From Colwellia sp. MB3u-45 (lineage in GTDB: Bacteria > Pseudomonadota > Gammaproteobacteria > Enterobacterales > Alteromonadaceae): a DNA stretch of 64,000 nucleotides. Made by a program: the position numbers and the translations under genes. Where the stretch lies: NCBI RefSeq assembly GCF_014077005.1, contig NZ_JACGVC010000047.1:275145-339144 (forward strand). The letters are read 5' to 3'. The notes beneath the pieces are model-generated. The model had not been told where the DNA came from. It was given only the letters and a program-made list of their open reading frames with translations, and searched no databases. Below are positions 1 to 9,444 of the stretch, in pieces; the stretch's first letter is position 1, and each line of letters begins with the position of its first letter.

Positions 1-810
1 TAATATCAGCGCCATAATAGCTTCATTAGCTTTGCGCCATAAGGTTTTATCGCGCGTTAAAAACATGTTTTTAACCAGTTGCTGCGTTAAGGTACTGCCG
101 CCTTGCACCGTTCGCCCTGCCTTAAGGTTTTGGTACAGTGCGCGTAAAATACCTAAGGGTGAAACGCCATGATGAAAATAAAAATCACGATCCTCGATTA
201 ACAATAAGGTGTCTAATAATTTTGTTGGCACCGCTTGCAAGGACACCAAAACACGGTCTTCTTTGCTTTCAGGCAAAATTCTATCCAATAAAAGTGGCTC
301 TAACCTCAGTTGCGAAACCTTTTTATCGTTAAGGTATAAATTTTGCACATGACCGTTAGCCAGATCTATGGTCATTTTTGTTGCCACTTCCATACCAACG
401 CCAAAATCAAAAGCGCGACGATAAATAATGGCGCGAGTTTTTGATAAGGCAAACTCGCCAGGGCGTCTAACATCAAAAACTTTTTTATAACGATTAGCGA
501 TTAATGACTGCTTTAAGTGAGTCAGGGTTAACTCACTACCTACCTGATAACTTTCTATCGTACCATAAACCTGAACAGGCACCTGCCAACGCTGACCTTC
601 AAACTTATCGCGCACTTTACCATCAAGATAAATGCTATAGAGAAATAGTACAAATATGGCGATAACAGCTATTTTCACTATCAGCCAAAATGACCAACGA
701 ATAACACTTCTTAAGCGGTTATTGCGCATATCCTCTGGTTTTTTTGCGCTATTAGCTTGGTCACTTTTTGATTTTTTGGTCGCTGTTTGTGCAGTTTTTT
801 TGACTGTCAT
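1..810 (-). CDS. mrcB: Penicillin-binding protein 1B, N-terminal part (runs off the left edge)
   Basis: Bifunctional glycosyltransferase/transpeptidase that polymerises and crosslinks peptidoglycan at the inner membrane. Translating the minus strand from the ATG at 810 gives about 270 residues. There is a basic cytoplasmic tail, one membrane segment at about residues 35-60, a UB2H-like region, then the start of the GT51 glycosyltransferase domain with EDRDFYFHHG (catalytic Glu) and GGSTLTQQLVKN. The C-terminal two thirds, including the transpeptidase, lie outside the window. The frame is open to the edge, so the gene is cut by the window rather than broken. It is divergent from the MiaA-like gene across a 175-nt gap. 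Confidence 0.93.
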   Translation of the reverse strand, partial: MTVKKTAQTATKKSKSDQANSAKKPEDMRNNRLRSVIRWSFWLIVKIAVIAIFVLFLYSIYLDGKVRDKFEGQRWQVPVQVYGTIESYQVGSELTLTHLKQSLIANRYKKVFDVRRPGEFALSKTRAIIYRRAFDFGVGMEVATKMTIDLANGHVQNLYLNDKKVSQLRLEPLLLDRILPESKEDRVLVSLQAVPTKLLDTLLLIEDRDFYFHHGVSPLGILRALYQNLKAGRTVQGGSTLTQQLVKNMFLTRDKTLWRKANEAIMALIL

Positions 811-985
811 AGGTTATTAAAAAGCCTCAAGGATATGCGATTAAGCCCTTATAATAATCTAGCTAAGACGAGATCCCAAACGATAATTTTTATCGTTTTA
901 AAATAGTACTTAACTGACAAGCATAACGGCGAAATTAACGATATAATTCTGCTTTTATCTCACTAACAATGGCTAAAGGTTAACT

Positions 986-1921
986 ATGTCTGCATTTAAC
1001 ATGCTCGTTGTGCTTGGTTCAACAGCGTCGGGGAAAACCAAACTGGCAGTAGAGCTAGCAAGAAGGCTAAATGGTGAAATAATTTCCGCCGACTCTCGAC
1101 AAGTTTATCGCGGTTTAGATATTGGCAGCGGTAAAGACCTTGATGAATACCAAGAAATTAACCATCACTTAATTGATATTGTTGACCCTGGTTACGAATA
1201 TAATATTTTTGATTTTCAACAAGATGTTATTAATGCCCATCAGCAAATAAACTTAAAAAATAAGCTGACTATTTTAGCTGGCGGTTCAGCGCTTTATGTT
1301 GATTCAATCTTAAAAGGCTATCGCTTAATTTCCGTACCTGAAAATAAAGCCCTTAGGTCAACATTATCTACCCTGAGTCATGAGCAATTAATTCAAAAGT
1401 TAATACAGCTTAAACCTAATCTGCATAACACCACAGATCTTATCGAACGTGAACGACTGGTACGAGCCATTGAAATAGCTGAAGGTGAGCTAGCAGCACA
1501 AGATAAAATTAATGACTTTCCCGCACTCAAGCCACTTATATTTGCCATAAAATGGCCCAGAGAGGTTATTCGACAACGTATAACCTTGCGTTTAAAGCAA
1601 CGCATGGCACAAGGCCTGATTGAAGAAGTAGCACAGTTACATGCCCAAGGGGTTAGTTGGCAAACCTTATATTTTTACGGCTTAGAATATCGTTTTATTG
1701 CCCAACATTTACAGGGGCAATTAAGCGAGAATGACTGTTTTCAAAAATTGAACTCAGCTATTCATCAATTTTCTAAAAAACAAGACACTTGGCTGCGACG
1801 GTTAGAACGAAATGGCACTAAAATACATTGGCTAGACGGAGATAAAAATACGCTTGCACAAGCCATGGCCGTGATAGCAGGCTTAAATAACGCAAATACT
1901 ACGAATGAGTGCAAAACATAG
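986..1921 (+). CDS. miaA: tRNA dimethylallyltransferase, second (Bacteroidetes-like) type
   Basis: MiaA transfers a dimethylallyl group to N6 of A37 in tRNAs that read UNN codons. The P-loop GSTASGKT is at about residues 11-18, followed by ISADSRQVYRG (substrate Asp) and later YFYGLEYRF and AIHQFSKKQDTW. The length of 311 aa is normal. Two blocks differ from the usual proteobacterial enzyme: LDIGSGKDLDEY where DIGTAKP is expected, and HHLIDIVDPGYEYNIFDFQ. Both resemble MiaA proteins of Bacteroidetes as I remember them. The standard gammaproteobacterial miaA sits in a mutL-miaA-hfq cluster, which is not here, so this is probably a paralogue. The family is certain; the paralogue status is inferred. 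Confidence 0.85.
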   Translation: MSAFNMLVVLGSTASGKTKLAVELARRLNGEIISADSRQVYRGLDIGSGKDLDEYQEINHHLIDIVDPGYEYNIFDFQQDVINAHQQINLKNKLTILAGGSALYVDSILKGYRLISVPENKALRSTLSTLSHEQLIQKLIQLKPNLHNTTDLIERERLVRAIEIAEGELAAQDKINDFPALKPLIFAIKWPREVIRQRITLRLKQRMAQGLIEEVAQLHAQGVSWQTLYFYGLEYRFIAQHLQGQLSENDCFQKLNSAIHQFSKKQDTWLRRLERNGTKIHWLDGDKNTLAQAMAVIAGLNNANTTNECKT

Positions 1922-2042
1922 CACAATAAAATTTAGCCGTTTTCGACTAAAAATGGTCTTTGTAAGCTTAGGTATTAACTGAGAAAAAGTTAGCCGAGTA
2001 ACCTGTGCTAATAAAGATGATAATACAGATGGGCTTAGCCTG

Positions 2043-2068
2043 CGCTGCTCGTAAAAACTAGAGCAGCG
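2043..2068. repeat. Hairpin between miaA-like gene and SEC-C gene
   Basis: A perfect 8-bp inverted repeat, CGCTGCTC / GAGCAGCG, with a 10-nt loop. It lies between two convergent genes. There is no clean T-tract on either side, so a terminator role is possible but unproven. Confidence 0.4.
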
Positions 2069-2102
2069 TTAGCTTTACAGTAGGTAGAAAAACAGTGTTT
2101 GG

Positions 2103-2435
2103 TTAACCGCAACACTTTTTATATTTTTTGCCACTACCACATAAACAAGGATCATTACGATTGGGCGTTTTATCAAACCTAGTGGTGCTTGGTTTGTTCA
2201 GTATCGCGCTCAGTTCAATAATATCTTCATCAGCGGTGCTATCTACCGTGATATTAGCAAAAAGTTCATTATCGGCAACTAATATGGCGACCTCTAATTT
2301 CTTTTCCTCACTCGTCACTACTAGCGTTAACGGGTGTTTTTCTGTGCCAAGCTTAACAGCACGCTTAGTGTTATAACCTGTTTTTACATGGTTTACTCTG
2401 GTATGGATACGCCCTTTGTAATACAGATCGTGCAT
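2103..2435 (-). CDS. SEC-C metal-binding protein, PBPRA1643 family
   Basis: A 110-aa protein ending in the SEC-C zinc motif [14 protein letters not shown] (about residues 96-109). The N-terminal part begins [13 protein letters not shown]. Length and architecture match the PBPRA1643 family of SWIM/SEC-C proteins in marine gammaproteobacteria. SEC-C motifs bind zinc and, in SecA, contact SecB and the ribosome; the role of this small family is not known. The gene stands alone between the MiaA-like gene (convergent) and the ABC exporter (same strand, 337 nt upstream). Confidence 0.85.
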   Translation of the reverse strand: MHDLYYKGRIHTRVNHVKTGYNTKRAVKLGTEKHPLTLVVTSEEKKLEVAILVADNELFANITVDSTADEDIIELSAILNKPSTTRFDKTPNRNDPCLCGSGKKYKKCCG

Positions 2436-2772
2436 GATGAACTCCGCTAAATGAAAAACTAAAAATTAAATACTAGGTTTGAGCGCGGCAGTATAACGTA
2501 AAACGTAAAATAGTCGACTGTTGAATGCAGGAACTTAAGCCTTGCCTAGCTTTTAGCGAAAGGTGGGGGGAGATTAATTTTTTTGCTCATCAGCCAGAGG
2601 GTAAAATTTTCTTGATTATAAAATTAAGCCAATAGCGAGTTATTGGCTTAATGTCCTTAATATAAAAACATGGCGATTGGCTGCATAGCAACTGATATTC
2701 GTTAGCACTTGGGTGTTAATTTAGCTGGTACACTTAGAAAAAATTCAGCGATAAAAGAGTCGAACAGCGTGA
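2436..2772. other. Intergenic region with a hairpin, no gene seen
   Basis: The 337-nt gap between the ABC exporter's stop and the SEC-C start (both minus strand) shows no convincing coding frame. Positions 2623-2652 form a strong hairpin: 12-bp arms ATTAAGCCAATA / TATTGGCTTAAT around a short loop. It has no T-run on the minus strand, so it is an imperfect terminator candidate for the ABC gene. Confidence 0.5.
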
Positions 2773-4593
2773 TTAATTAGCCTCAGCATTGGCTTTATCA
2801 AACTGTAACTCACAAAGCCTTTGATATAGAGTCGAGCTTTTTAACAACGATTTATGATCGCCTTGATCAACAATTTTTCCTTGGTCCATCACCACGATTA
2901 AATCTGCATGAATCACAGTAGCTAATCGGTGCGCGATAATTAATGTTGTTCTATTGGTCATTAATTCATCTAATGCGGCTTGTACATGGTATTCACTTTC
3001 TGCATCTAAAGCGCTGGTTGCTTCGTCCAGTAGTAATACCTCAGGGTCTTTTAAAATCGCTCGGGCTAAAGCAATACGCTGTTTTTGCCCACCCGATAAT
3101 CGCACCCCTTGTTCACCTAAGAAGCTCGCGTAACCTTGAGGTAATTGTTCAATAAACTCATGGGCATGGGCTTTTTTCGCCGCGCTAATAACCTCTTCAT
3201 CACTCGCTTGTGGCTTACCATAACGTATGTTGTGCCAGACATCAGAGCTAAACAGTATCGGATGCTGCGGCACCATACCCATGGCTTGACGCAAATCAGT
3301 TAATTTTAACTCAGTGATGTCGATATCATTAAAACTAATACTGCCTTTTTGAGGGTCATAAAAACGTTGTAGCAATTCAAATAACGTTGTTTTACCTGCA
3401 CCCGATGGCCCGACTAATGCCACAATTTTCCCCGTCGGTATGGCTAAATTAATCTGATGAAGTGCCGCACTGTCTGGCCGTGATGGATAACAAAAGTCAA
3501 CCTCTTTAAAGCTGATCACCGACTGAGCATGATTATTCATCACTTGTGGAGAAACTAACTCTTTAATATCACTTTCAACCTCAAGTAATGCTAACAGCCG
3601 AGTCGCGGAACCTGCTGCTCGTTGTAATTCACCGTATACCTCAGCAATAGTGGCGACAGACATAGCAACAATGATGGCGTAAAAAATAAAGGCACCTAAT
3701 TCGCCAGCACTCATCTGCCCTTCTAGCACGTCCATACCGCCCACCCACAACATGGCGCTAATCGCCCCAAAGGTAAGAAAAATAACAATAGCGATCAAAT
3801 ATGAACGTTGCTTTACCCGCTGTTTGGCGACAGAAAATGCCTTCTCTACTTCACGGGCAAAAGCATCTTGTTCTTTTACTTCATGGGTATAACTTTGCAC
3901 AACTTTTATATTTTGAATAATTTCGCCGGCATAAGTACCGACATCAGCAATAGCATCTTGTGAACTTTCTGCTAATTTCCTAACTTTACGACCATAAATC
4001 ATCATAGGTATTAAAATAATGGGCACTGAAAAAACCACAAAAAGGGTTAATTTAAAATTAGTGACCATTAACATCACCAAGCCACCAATAAGTAATAATA
4101 TACTGCGCAGTGCCATTGAAAAAGACGAACCAATAATAGACTGTAATAAGGCGGTGTCAGTGGTTAAGCGCGACATTAGCTCACCACTGCGGTTTTCTTC
4201 AAAATAGCTAGGATGCAAAGTAACAATGCGATTAAACACCGCTTTGCGCATATCAGCGCTGACCCGTTCACCTAGCCAAGACATTAAATAAAAGCGACTA
4301 AAAGTGCCAACGGCAAGTAAACTAATTAAGCCGATTAAAGCTAAAATAGCTGATTGCAATTGTTCAACTGAACCCGCAATAAAACCGTTATCAATAACAA
4401 ACTTTACCCCTTGTCCTAAAGACAAGTTAACCGCTGCAGTGACTAATAAAGCCAATAAGGCCAAGGCTAACATTAGCTTATATGGTTTTATAAAGGCGAA
4501 AATAGGTAACAGACTGCTGAATGCTTTAGGCTTGTTTTTTGCAGAGCTATTATTTGAGATAGGCTGATTAATGGTTTGGCTGTTGTCGCTCAC
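2773..4593 (-). CDS. MsbA-like ABC exporter (fused permease and ATPase)
   Basis: A half-transporter that presumably works as a homodimer to export a lipid or drug-like substrate across the inner membrane. The N-terminal part has about six membrane segments (exporter fold). The ATPase half shows Walker A GPSGAGKTTL, signature LSGGQKQRIALARA and Walker B VLLLDEATSAL. It fits the MsbA-related family TIGR02204; msbA itself is less likely because no lpxK follows. I chose the GTG at 4593 because GGAAAG lies 5 nt upstream. An in-frame ATG at 4629 (618 aa) has a weaker ribosome site and adds MLSRRLPYWKAT. The substrate is unknown. Confidence 0.88.
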   Translation of the reverse strand: MSDNSQTINQPISNNSSAKNKPKAFSSLLPIFAFIKPYKLMLALALLALLVTAAVNLSLGQGVKFVIDNGFIAGSVEQLQSAILALIGLISLLAVGTFSRFYLMSWLGERVSADMRKAVFNRIVTLHPSYFEENRSGELMSRLTTDTALLQSIIGSSFSMALRSILLLIGGLVMLMVTNFKLTLFVVFSVPIILIPMMIYGRKVRKLAESSQDAIADVGTYAGEIIQNIKVVQSYTHEVKEQDAFAREVEKAFSVAKQRVKQRSYLIAIVIFLTFGAISAMLWVGGMDVLEGQMSAGELGAFIFYAIIVAMSVATIAEVYGELQRAAGSATRLLALLEVESDIKELVSPQVMNNHAQSVISFKEVDFCYPSRPDSAALHQINLAIPTGKIVALVGPSGAGKTTLFELLQRFYDPQKGSISFNDIDITELKLTDLRQAMGMVPQHPILFSSDVWHNIRYGKPQASDEEVISAAKKAHAHEFIEQLPQGYASFLGEQGVRLSGGQKQRIALARAILKDPEVLLLDEATSALDAESEYHVQAALDELMTNRTTLIIAHRLATVIHADLIVVMDQGKIVDQGDHKSLLKSSTLYQRLCELQFDKANAEAN

Positions 4594-4778
4594 AGTGGCT
4601 TTCCAGTAGGGTAATCTTCTACTTAACATGGTTATAAAAATGCCTATTTCAAGTAGACACGCAATAATAAAGCGGCTTAAAAACGCTTAGTGAAAATACA
4701 GTCATGACTTATTTAGTTAACCTAGCGCTAACGCATTAGCACCTTGAGATCTCAACAATTATTATTTGATATAGATGC

Positions 4779-7355
4779 TTATGTCATTCGTTTTTTTCTA
4801 GAGCTACCTGCTTGTTCAGAAAAGGGATCAACCGGCCATCTATGGCGGGGATACTTAGCTCGCATGTCTTTTGCAACGTCGACATATGAGCCACCCCAAA
4901 AATTGGCTAAATCACTGGTTATTTGTATTGGTCTTCGCGCTGGTGATAACAATTCAAAGCGTAGTGCAATGCTATTACCTGCCAACATTGGAGATTTAAG
5001 CTCACCAAACAATTCTTGTAATACGACAGCCACTGTTGGCTCTGAATTTTTGTCGTAAATTATAGGAGTCTTTTTATTGCTAGGTGTCATATAAAATATA
5101 GGTGCTTCTTTCTCCAGAGCTTTTGATTCTTCATATGTTAATAATGATGATAATAAGGGTAATATTTTCACTCGTTTTAAATCCGATATTTTTTTAATAT
5201 TGGAAACATACGGTAATAACCAGTTTTCAGCAGTGTTCATGATTAAAGTCTCTGATAACACTGGAAAGCCTTCCACTTTACCCCCAAGCCATATCACCCT
5301 TTTCATCCAATCATCACACTCTTGAGTCCAGCTTAATATGTTTCTAGCATCTGTCTTTATCAAGGATTTAATACTGTCTAATATGAATTCAGTCGGCACA
5401 TCATTACTTCTTGTTTCTTCGATGATTAAACTGCCATATTTTTTCAATACCCTGGCGTATACACGGCTATTGTTTGCGGCTAACTCATAGGCTATTTGTT
5501 CTGAAATTTCCTGAGAAAACTTTTCAGATAAAATATGTTTATTAAAAGTAATCGCACTAAAAACTCGACCTTCTTTTTTTTGCGCATCGCAATCATTAAC
5601 CACTAAATACTCATGATTAATAAGAGGATCATCTTCTGCGAGAAAAACCCCCTTACCATTGGCTAATTGATATTTATTGCTATTAGCTGAACGTCTTTTA
5701 GCCAACCTTTCCGGAAATGCTAGAAGCAACAAATATGCTGCAATGTCTGAAATATCTGAAATATCTACTTTGCTTTTTTTATGTTTTATAGATGACTGTA
5801 ATGTCCGAACATCTTGAGCTACCGTTTTTAACGTATTTCTATTTACATAGGCTTTATTAACATAACCCGTCGCGTTCTCAATAAGAACCTGTAATCTCAT
5901 CAAAAAATCAGCACTATCACTCCCTTGCAATATATCTCGTTCTGACAAGAGAGCAGCAATATTACAAGCAATTTCACGCTCTTGGTTACCATTCGCTGCC
6001 AACATCATCTTAGCTAGCCTTGGGTGGATAGGCAAAGTACTTGCTTGTTTTCCAAGCCTTGTGATTTTTCCTGATTTCTCAAGCATACCTAATGTTACCA
6101 GCAAATCTTGAGTTGAGTCATAATGAGCTTTTGGCGGAGGTGTTAACCAATTTATTTCCTCATAATTCGCATGTCCAGCGCTTGCTAGCTCTATCACGGC
6201 ATCAGCTAAATCTGCATTCAAAATTTCTTCTTCTTGGTAGTCTTTTAGCGATATATGTTCGGCTTCACTCCATAACCTTAAACATTTTCCTGCAGATAGC
6301 CTACCTGCTCGCCCCTTGCGTTGCTCGGCTGACGCTTTTGATATATGAGTTGTCGTCAGCTTTGACATGCCACTTGACGGGTTGAAAATAAGTTTTTTTT
6401 CCAGACCTGAGTCAATGACACAGGTAATACCTTCGATAGTTAAACTGGTTTCTGCGATATTGGTTGTGAAAATAATTTTCCTATCGCCTGGTGGTGCTAA
6501 TGCAATCGCCTTTTCCTGCTCTTCCAATGGTAATGAACCATGTAATGACACCAGTTTAAGTTTATTGTGCTCTGAAAATACTGTGCCAGCATGTGCAATA
6601 CACCTTTTTATGTCAGCAACGCCAGGGAGGAATACAATAATATCTCCCTCATCTTCAATGACATTAAATATTGCTTTACAGACATTCGATGCCAACTGTT
6701 TTTTATCAGTTTTTTGATGAAAAACGCTAACTGGATATGCTCTTCCTTTACATAGCATCACAGGTGCGTCACCGAGGTACTTTGATACTAAATTTGTATC
6801 TAATGTAGCAGACATCACTAAAAGGCGAAGGTCTTCACGAATGACTTGTTGAATTTCCAGAGATAACATAAGTGACAAATCAGTATTAATCGACCGCTCA
6901 TGAAACTCATCAAATATTATAAGGCCAACACCTGCTAATTCAGGGTTTGATTGAAGTCGCCTTGTTAATACCCCTTCGGTTAGGATTTCAAGCCTTGTGG
7001 CAGCTGATATTTTTTTGTCATTTTTTACTTGATAACCAACAGTCTCACCAACCTTTTCACCCAAGCACTTAGCTAAGTAATGAGCAATTGACCTTGCTGC
7101 CATTCGTCTAGGCTCAAGCATAATAATTCGCTGACCATTCAAAAAGTCAGCTTTTAATAACTCCAGCGGCACAACAGTAGATTTACCTGCCCCGGGTTCT
7201 GCCTGCAGCACCACACTCTGGTTATTTTTTAACTCTTGTAAAAGGTCGGCTAATATTTTATTAATTGGAAGGTTAATTTTATGAACTCTACTTTTTATAT
7301 TTTGGTTGTTTGGATTTTTTATAGGTATAAAAATATAAATGATAAAACGTATCAA
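4779..7355 (-). CDS. hrpB: ATP-dependent RNA helicase HrpB
   Basis: DEAH-box helicase of the HrpA/HrpB group; in enterobacteria HrpB has no settled substrate. Visible motifs in order: Walker A AEPGAGKST (about residues 52-60), FDEFHERS (DEAH variant), SATL, the helicase C-terminal region with NIAETSLTIEGI and QRKGRAGR, then the HrpB-specific C-terminus with LLSPARRPIQ, FWGGSYVDV and YPRHRWP. At up to 858 aa it is slightly longer than the usual length of roughly 810-830. The start is unclear. The first 25 or so residues (IYIFIPIKN...) look unlike HrpB, the only usual start codon upstream of the conserved region is a TTG at 7355, and I see no ribosome site there. Confidence 0.93.
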   Translation of the reverse strand: MIRFIIYIFIPIKNPNNQNIKSRVHKINLPINKILADLLQELKNNQSVVLQAEPGAGKSTVVPLELLKADFLNGQRIIMLEPRRMAARSIAHYLAKCLGEKVGETVGYQVKNDKKISAATRLEILTEGVLTRRLQSNPELAGVGLIIFDEFHERSINTDLSLMLSLEIQQVIREDLRLLVMSATLDTNLVSKYLGDAPVMLCKGRAYPVSVFHQKTDKKQLASNVCKAIFNVIEDEGDIIVFLPGVADIKRCIAHAGTVFSEHNKLKLVSLHGSLPLEEQEKAIALAPPGDRKIIFTTNIAETSLTIEGITCVIDSGLEKKLIFNPSSGMSKLTTTHISKASAEQRKGRAGRLSAGKCLRLWSEAEHISLKDYQEEEILNADLADAVIELASAGHANYEEINWLTPPPKAHYDSTQDLLVTLGMLEKSGKITRLGKQASTLPIHPRLAKMMLAANGNQEREIACNIAALLSERDILQGSDSADFLMRLQVLIENATGYVNKAYVNRNTLKTVAQDVRTLQSSIKHKKSKVDISDISDIAAYLLLLAFPERLAKRRSANSNKYQLANGKGVFLAEDDPLINHEYLVVNDCDAQKKEGRVFSAITFNKHILSEKFSQEISEQIAYELAANNSRVYARVLKKYGSLIIEETRSNDVPTEFILDSIKSLIKTDARNILSWTQECDDWMKRVIWLGGKVEGFPVLSETLIMNTAENWLLPYVSNIKKISDLKRVKILPLLSSLLTYEESKALEKEAPIFYMTPSNKKTPIIYDKNSEPTVAVVLQELFGELKSPMLAGNSIALRFELLSPARRPIQITSDLANFWGGSYVDVAKDMRAKYPRHRWPVDPFSEQAGSSRKKRMT

Positions 7356-7685
7356 TTAGCGTCGCAGTAATTGACTGACAAGTGGTTATCACTTAGATGA
7401 AGTCAACAAGTTAACGCATCTGCTATGCGTTAACTTGTTACTTTTGATTATGCTATTTATCTTTGGCTAAACTTGGACTTCCCATATTTCACTAGACAGT
7501 TTTTAACTCAGAAAAATATGCTTTCTCAAATTTAGTAGCTGAAATACTATCGGTATAAGAGTGACGCTTTTCTAGGATTGTAGAACATTTCTATAAAATT
7601 AAATATCTCTCCTTTCGCTTCTTCACGTATTGAATATAAGTTTAGCTGAATTCGACTCCTTGCTTAAGGTATATTAATTAACGTT
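7356..7685. other. Intergenic region with a 15-bp perfect hairpin
   Basis: The 330-nt gap between divergent genes shows no coding frame. Positions 7405-7439 are a perfect inverted repeat with 15-bp arms (AACAAGTTAACGCAT and its complement) and a 5-nt loop. It lies about 50 nt upstream of the hrpB frame and would be in its leader if transcription starts further out. The following sequence is not a T-run, so it does not look like an ordinary terminator. Confidence 0.6.
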
Positions 7686-7892
7686 ATGGAAGAAAAAATT
7701 AAAATTATCAGTTTCTTGGCCTGTGTTTTTTTCTTATCGTCATGTGTTCATCATGGTGTTCAGCGTAACTTTAAAATAGGTAAGGATACGCAAAAATCTG
7801 TCTGCAATACTGGCTCAATGAAAGACAAAGAAGAATGTAGGGCTGTTCTGAGAAGACTTAACGAATCAATCAAATCACAGAAAAGCAAATAG
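7686..7892 (+). CDS. Small predicted lipoprotein
   Basis: A 68-aa protein with a short charged N-terminus (MEEKIK), a hydrophobic stretch and a lipobox FLSSC (Cys20), so it should be lipid-modified and membrane-anchored. The mature part is about 48 residues, basic, with two further Cys. I recognise no family. The ribosome site is poor: the nearest AAGG is about 16 nt upstream of the ATG. The lipoprotein signal makes it more likely real than chance. Confidence 0.55.
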   Translation: MEEKIKIISFLACVFFLSSCVHHGVQRNFKIGKDTQKSVCNTGSMKDKEECRAVLRRLNESIKSQKSK

Positions 7893-8103
7893 GCTTTATT
7901 AATATGAAGAGCAGCGGCGACTTCCTACTATTATTTCAGCAACCTGAATATAGTAGCCATACAAAATATATAGCGAATAAACTCTACACTACTTATGCTT
8001 AATGTCCGTTGAATCGCGGGAAGATCCAAGCATAGTCACCAGGTTAATGAGATGAGTAGAAGCTTTACTGTCATTTTCTTAAGTCGCTAAAATGGAAATA
8101 TTG

Positions 8104-8679
8104 ATGAAAAAACGCATGTTTATTGCCTTAGATATTATAGACACAGATAAAGTAAAAATTGCCCAATGGCGCGAGCAACATTTATCTTTGCCATTTAAAC
8201 CCATCGACAGGCAAAACTTTCATATTACTTTGGCCTTTTTAGGTTGTATCGCCCCGCAACAACAAGCGAGTGTAGCGCAATTAATTAGCCAACAGCATGG
8301 TTTGATGCAACAGCGCCTAAAAGCTCTTATACAACAAAAAAAGGCCTCATCTATCCTGTTGTCTCAGCTAGGTTATTTTAAAAAGGCGCAGGTATTACAC
8401 CTGATGCCCGCAAGCTGTCCTGACTGGTTAATATATTTACAGCACACTGTGGTTGAGTTAAGCCTGAGCAGTAATATTGCGCTTGAAAACAGGAGCTACC
8501 AACCGCACCTAAGCCTTTATCGCAAAGCAAAAACGCCATTACCCGCACTATGTAAACACCTTCAACAAAGCGTATTTAAACAACAACTGAGCATTACTAG
8601 CTTTAGCTTATATCATTCATACTCGACCGCCCTTGGTGTTAGGTACGAACCAGTTCAAACATGGACAATAAATTTTTAG
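8104..8679 (+). CDS. thpR: RNA 2',3'-cyclic phosphodiesterase (LigT family)
   Basis: 2H phosphoesterase that opens 2',3'-cyclic phosphates on RNA ends. Both catalytic motifs are present: HITL in QNFHITLAFLG and HLSL in YQPHLSLYR. The length of about 191 aa is close to the usual 175-190. I chose the ATG at 8104 (MKKRMFIALDI) because GGAA at 8094-8097 is well placed; an upstream ATG at 8092 would add four residues. It stands alone on the plus strand. Confidence 0.9.
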   Translation: MKKRMFIALDIIDTDKVKIAQWREQHLSLPFKPIDRQNFHITLAFLGCIAPQQQASVAQLISQQHGLMQQRLKALIQQKKASSILLSQLGYFKKAQVLHLMPASCPDWLIYLQHTVVELSLSSNIALENRSYQPHLSLYRKAKTPLPALCKHLQQSVFKQQLSITSFSLYHSYSTALGVRYEPVQTWTINF

Positions 8680-8792
8680 CCTTGATTTTTAAAGAGATTT
8701 AAATTGGCAATTTTTCGAAAACATGCTTACTTGGCAAGCACGTAAAATACTGCTACTACTGTTCCCCCTCTGGTTGAAATGGAGTTTGCACA

Positions 8793-9194
8793 ATGGAAAC
8801 AATAGTTGAAGATAAATATTCAATAGCATCGCGCTCGAACATTTTACAAGTAGAAGCTTTTGGCCCATTTAATGCGCACGTGACCGAAAAATATATTAAG
8901 GATATGTATGGTGCTTGTGAACAGTTTTCCGGCCAACCTTGGGGCTTATTAATTGCTTTTTATGGCAATAGTGTTTTTTCACCTGAAGCGGAAGATGCCT
9001 TAATCAAGGTCAACAAATACCGCGTAAAACATGGCTTAATCGCCAATGCGAGTGTATTAATTGACAGTAGCACTGCTGATATTCAGCAGTTACAGCTAGG
9101 ACGTATTTACCAAGCCTGTAACATTACCTTTTATGTCTTTAGTGATCTAGACAGTGCAAAGTCTTGGTTAGAACAGTATTTACAACAACACTAA
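8793..9194 (+). CDS. Conserved hypothetical protein (STAS-like length and pattern)
   Basis: A 133-aa soluble protein. I do not recognise it with confidence. The alternating pattern (ILQVEAFGPFNAH, WGLLIAFYGNSVFSPEAED, NASVLIDSS, ITFYVFSDLDSAKSWLEQ) looks like an alternating beta/alpha fold of the SpoIIAA/STAS size class. No catalytic residues stand out. A possible -10/-35 region and ribosome site (GGAG, 8776-8779) precede the ATG. It is followed by a strong hairpin terminator. Confidence 0.65.
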   Translation: METIVEDKYSIASRSNILQVEAFGPFNAHVTEKYIKDMYGACEQFSGQPWGLLIAFYGNSVFSPEAEDALIKVNKYRVKHGLIANASVLIDSSTADIQQLQLGRIYQACNITFYVFSDLDSAKSWLEQYLQQH

Positions 9195-9262
9195 AGCGCA
9201 TTAAAAAGTTAACAGTCCTCATCAATAGCAGGCCCTTCAAGCCATCGTAATCTATATAAAAA

Positions 9263-9296
9263 AGTGCTAGAAAATATCTTTTCTAGCACTGCTTTC
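9263..9296. terminator. Bidirectional terminator between the hypothetical gene and pepB
   Basis: Perfect 12-bp stem, AGTGCTAGAAAA / TTTTCTAGCACT, with a 4-nt loop and A/T-rich flanks. It sits between two convergent genes and could serve either. Confidence 0.7.
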
Positions 9297-9444
9297 ATAT
9301 CTTAAATTGAGGCTTTAAATTGAGGTTTTAAAAGACCATAAAAAGCTGAGTAAATGTCAGTTTGCTTAGTGACAAGCGCTTTGCTCGCTACTCGTAAAAG
9401 CAAATAACTGCCACTTAGCCTGGCCAAAGCCGGCCTTTAAAAAA

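Noticed and set aside
138..332. Plus-strand 64-aa open frame
   Set aside because: Lies antisense to mrcB, whose protein is clearly conserved there.
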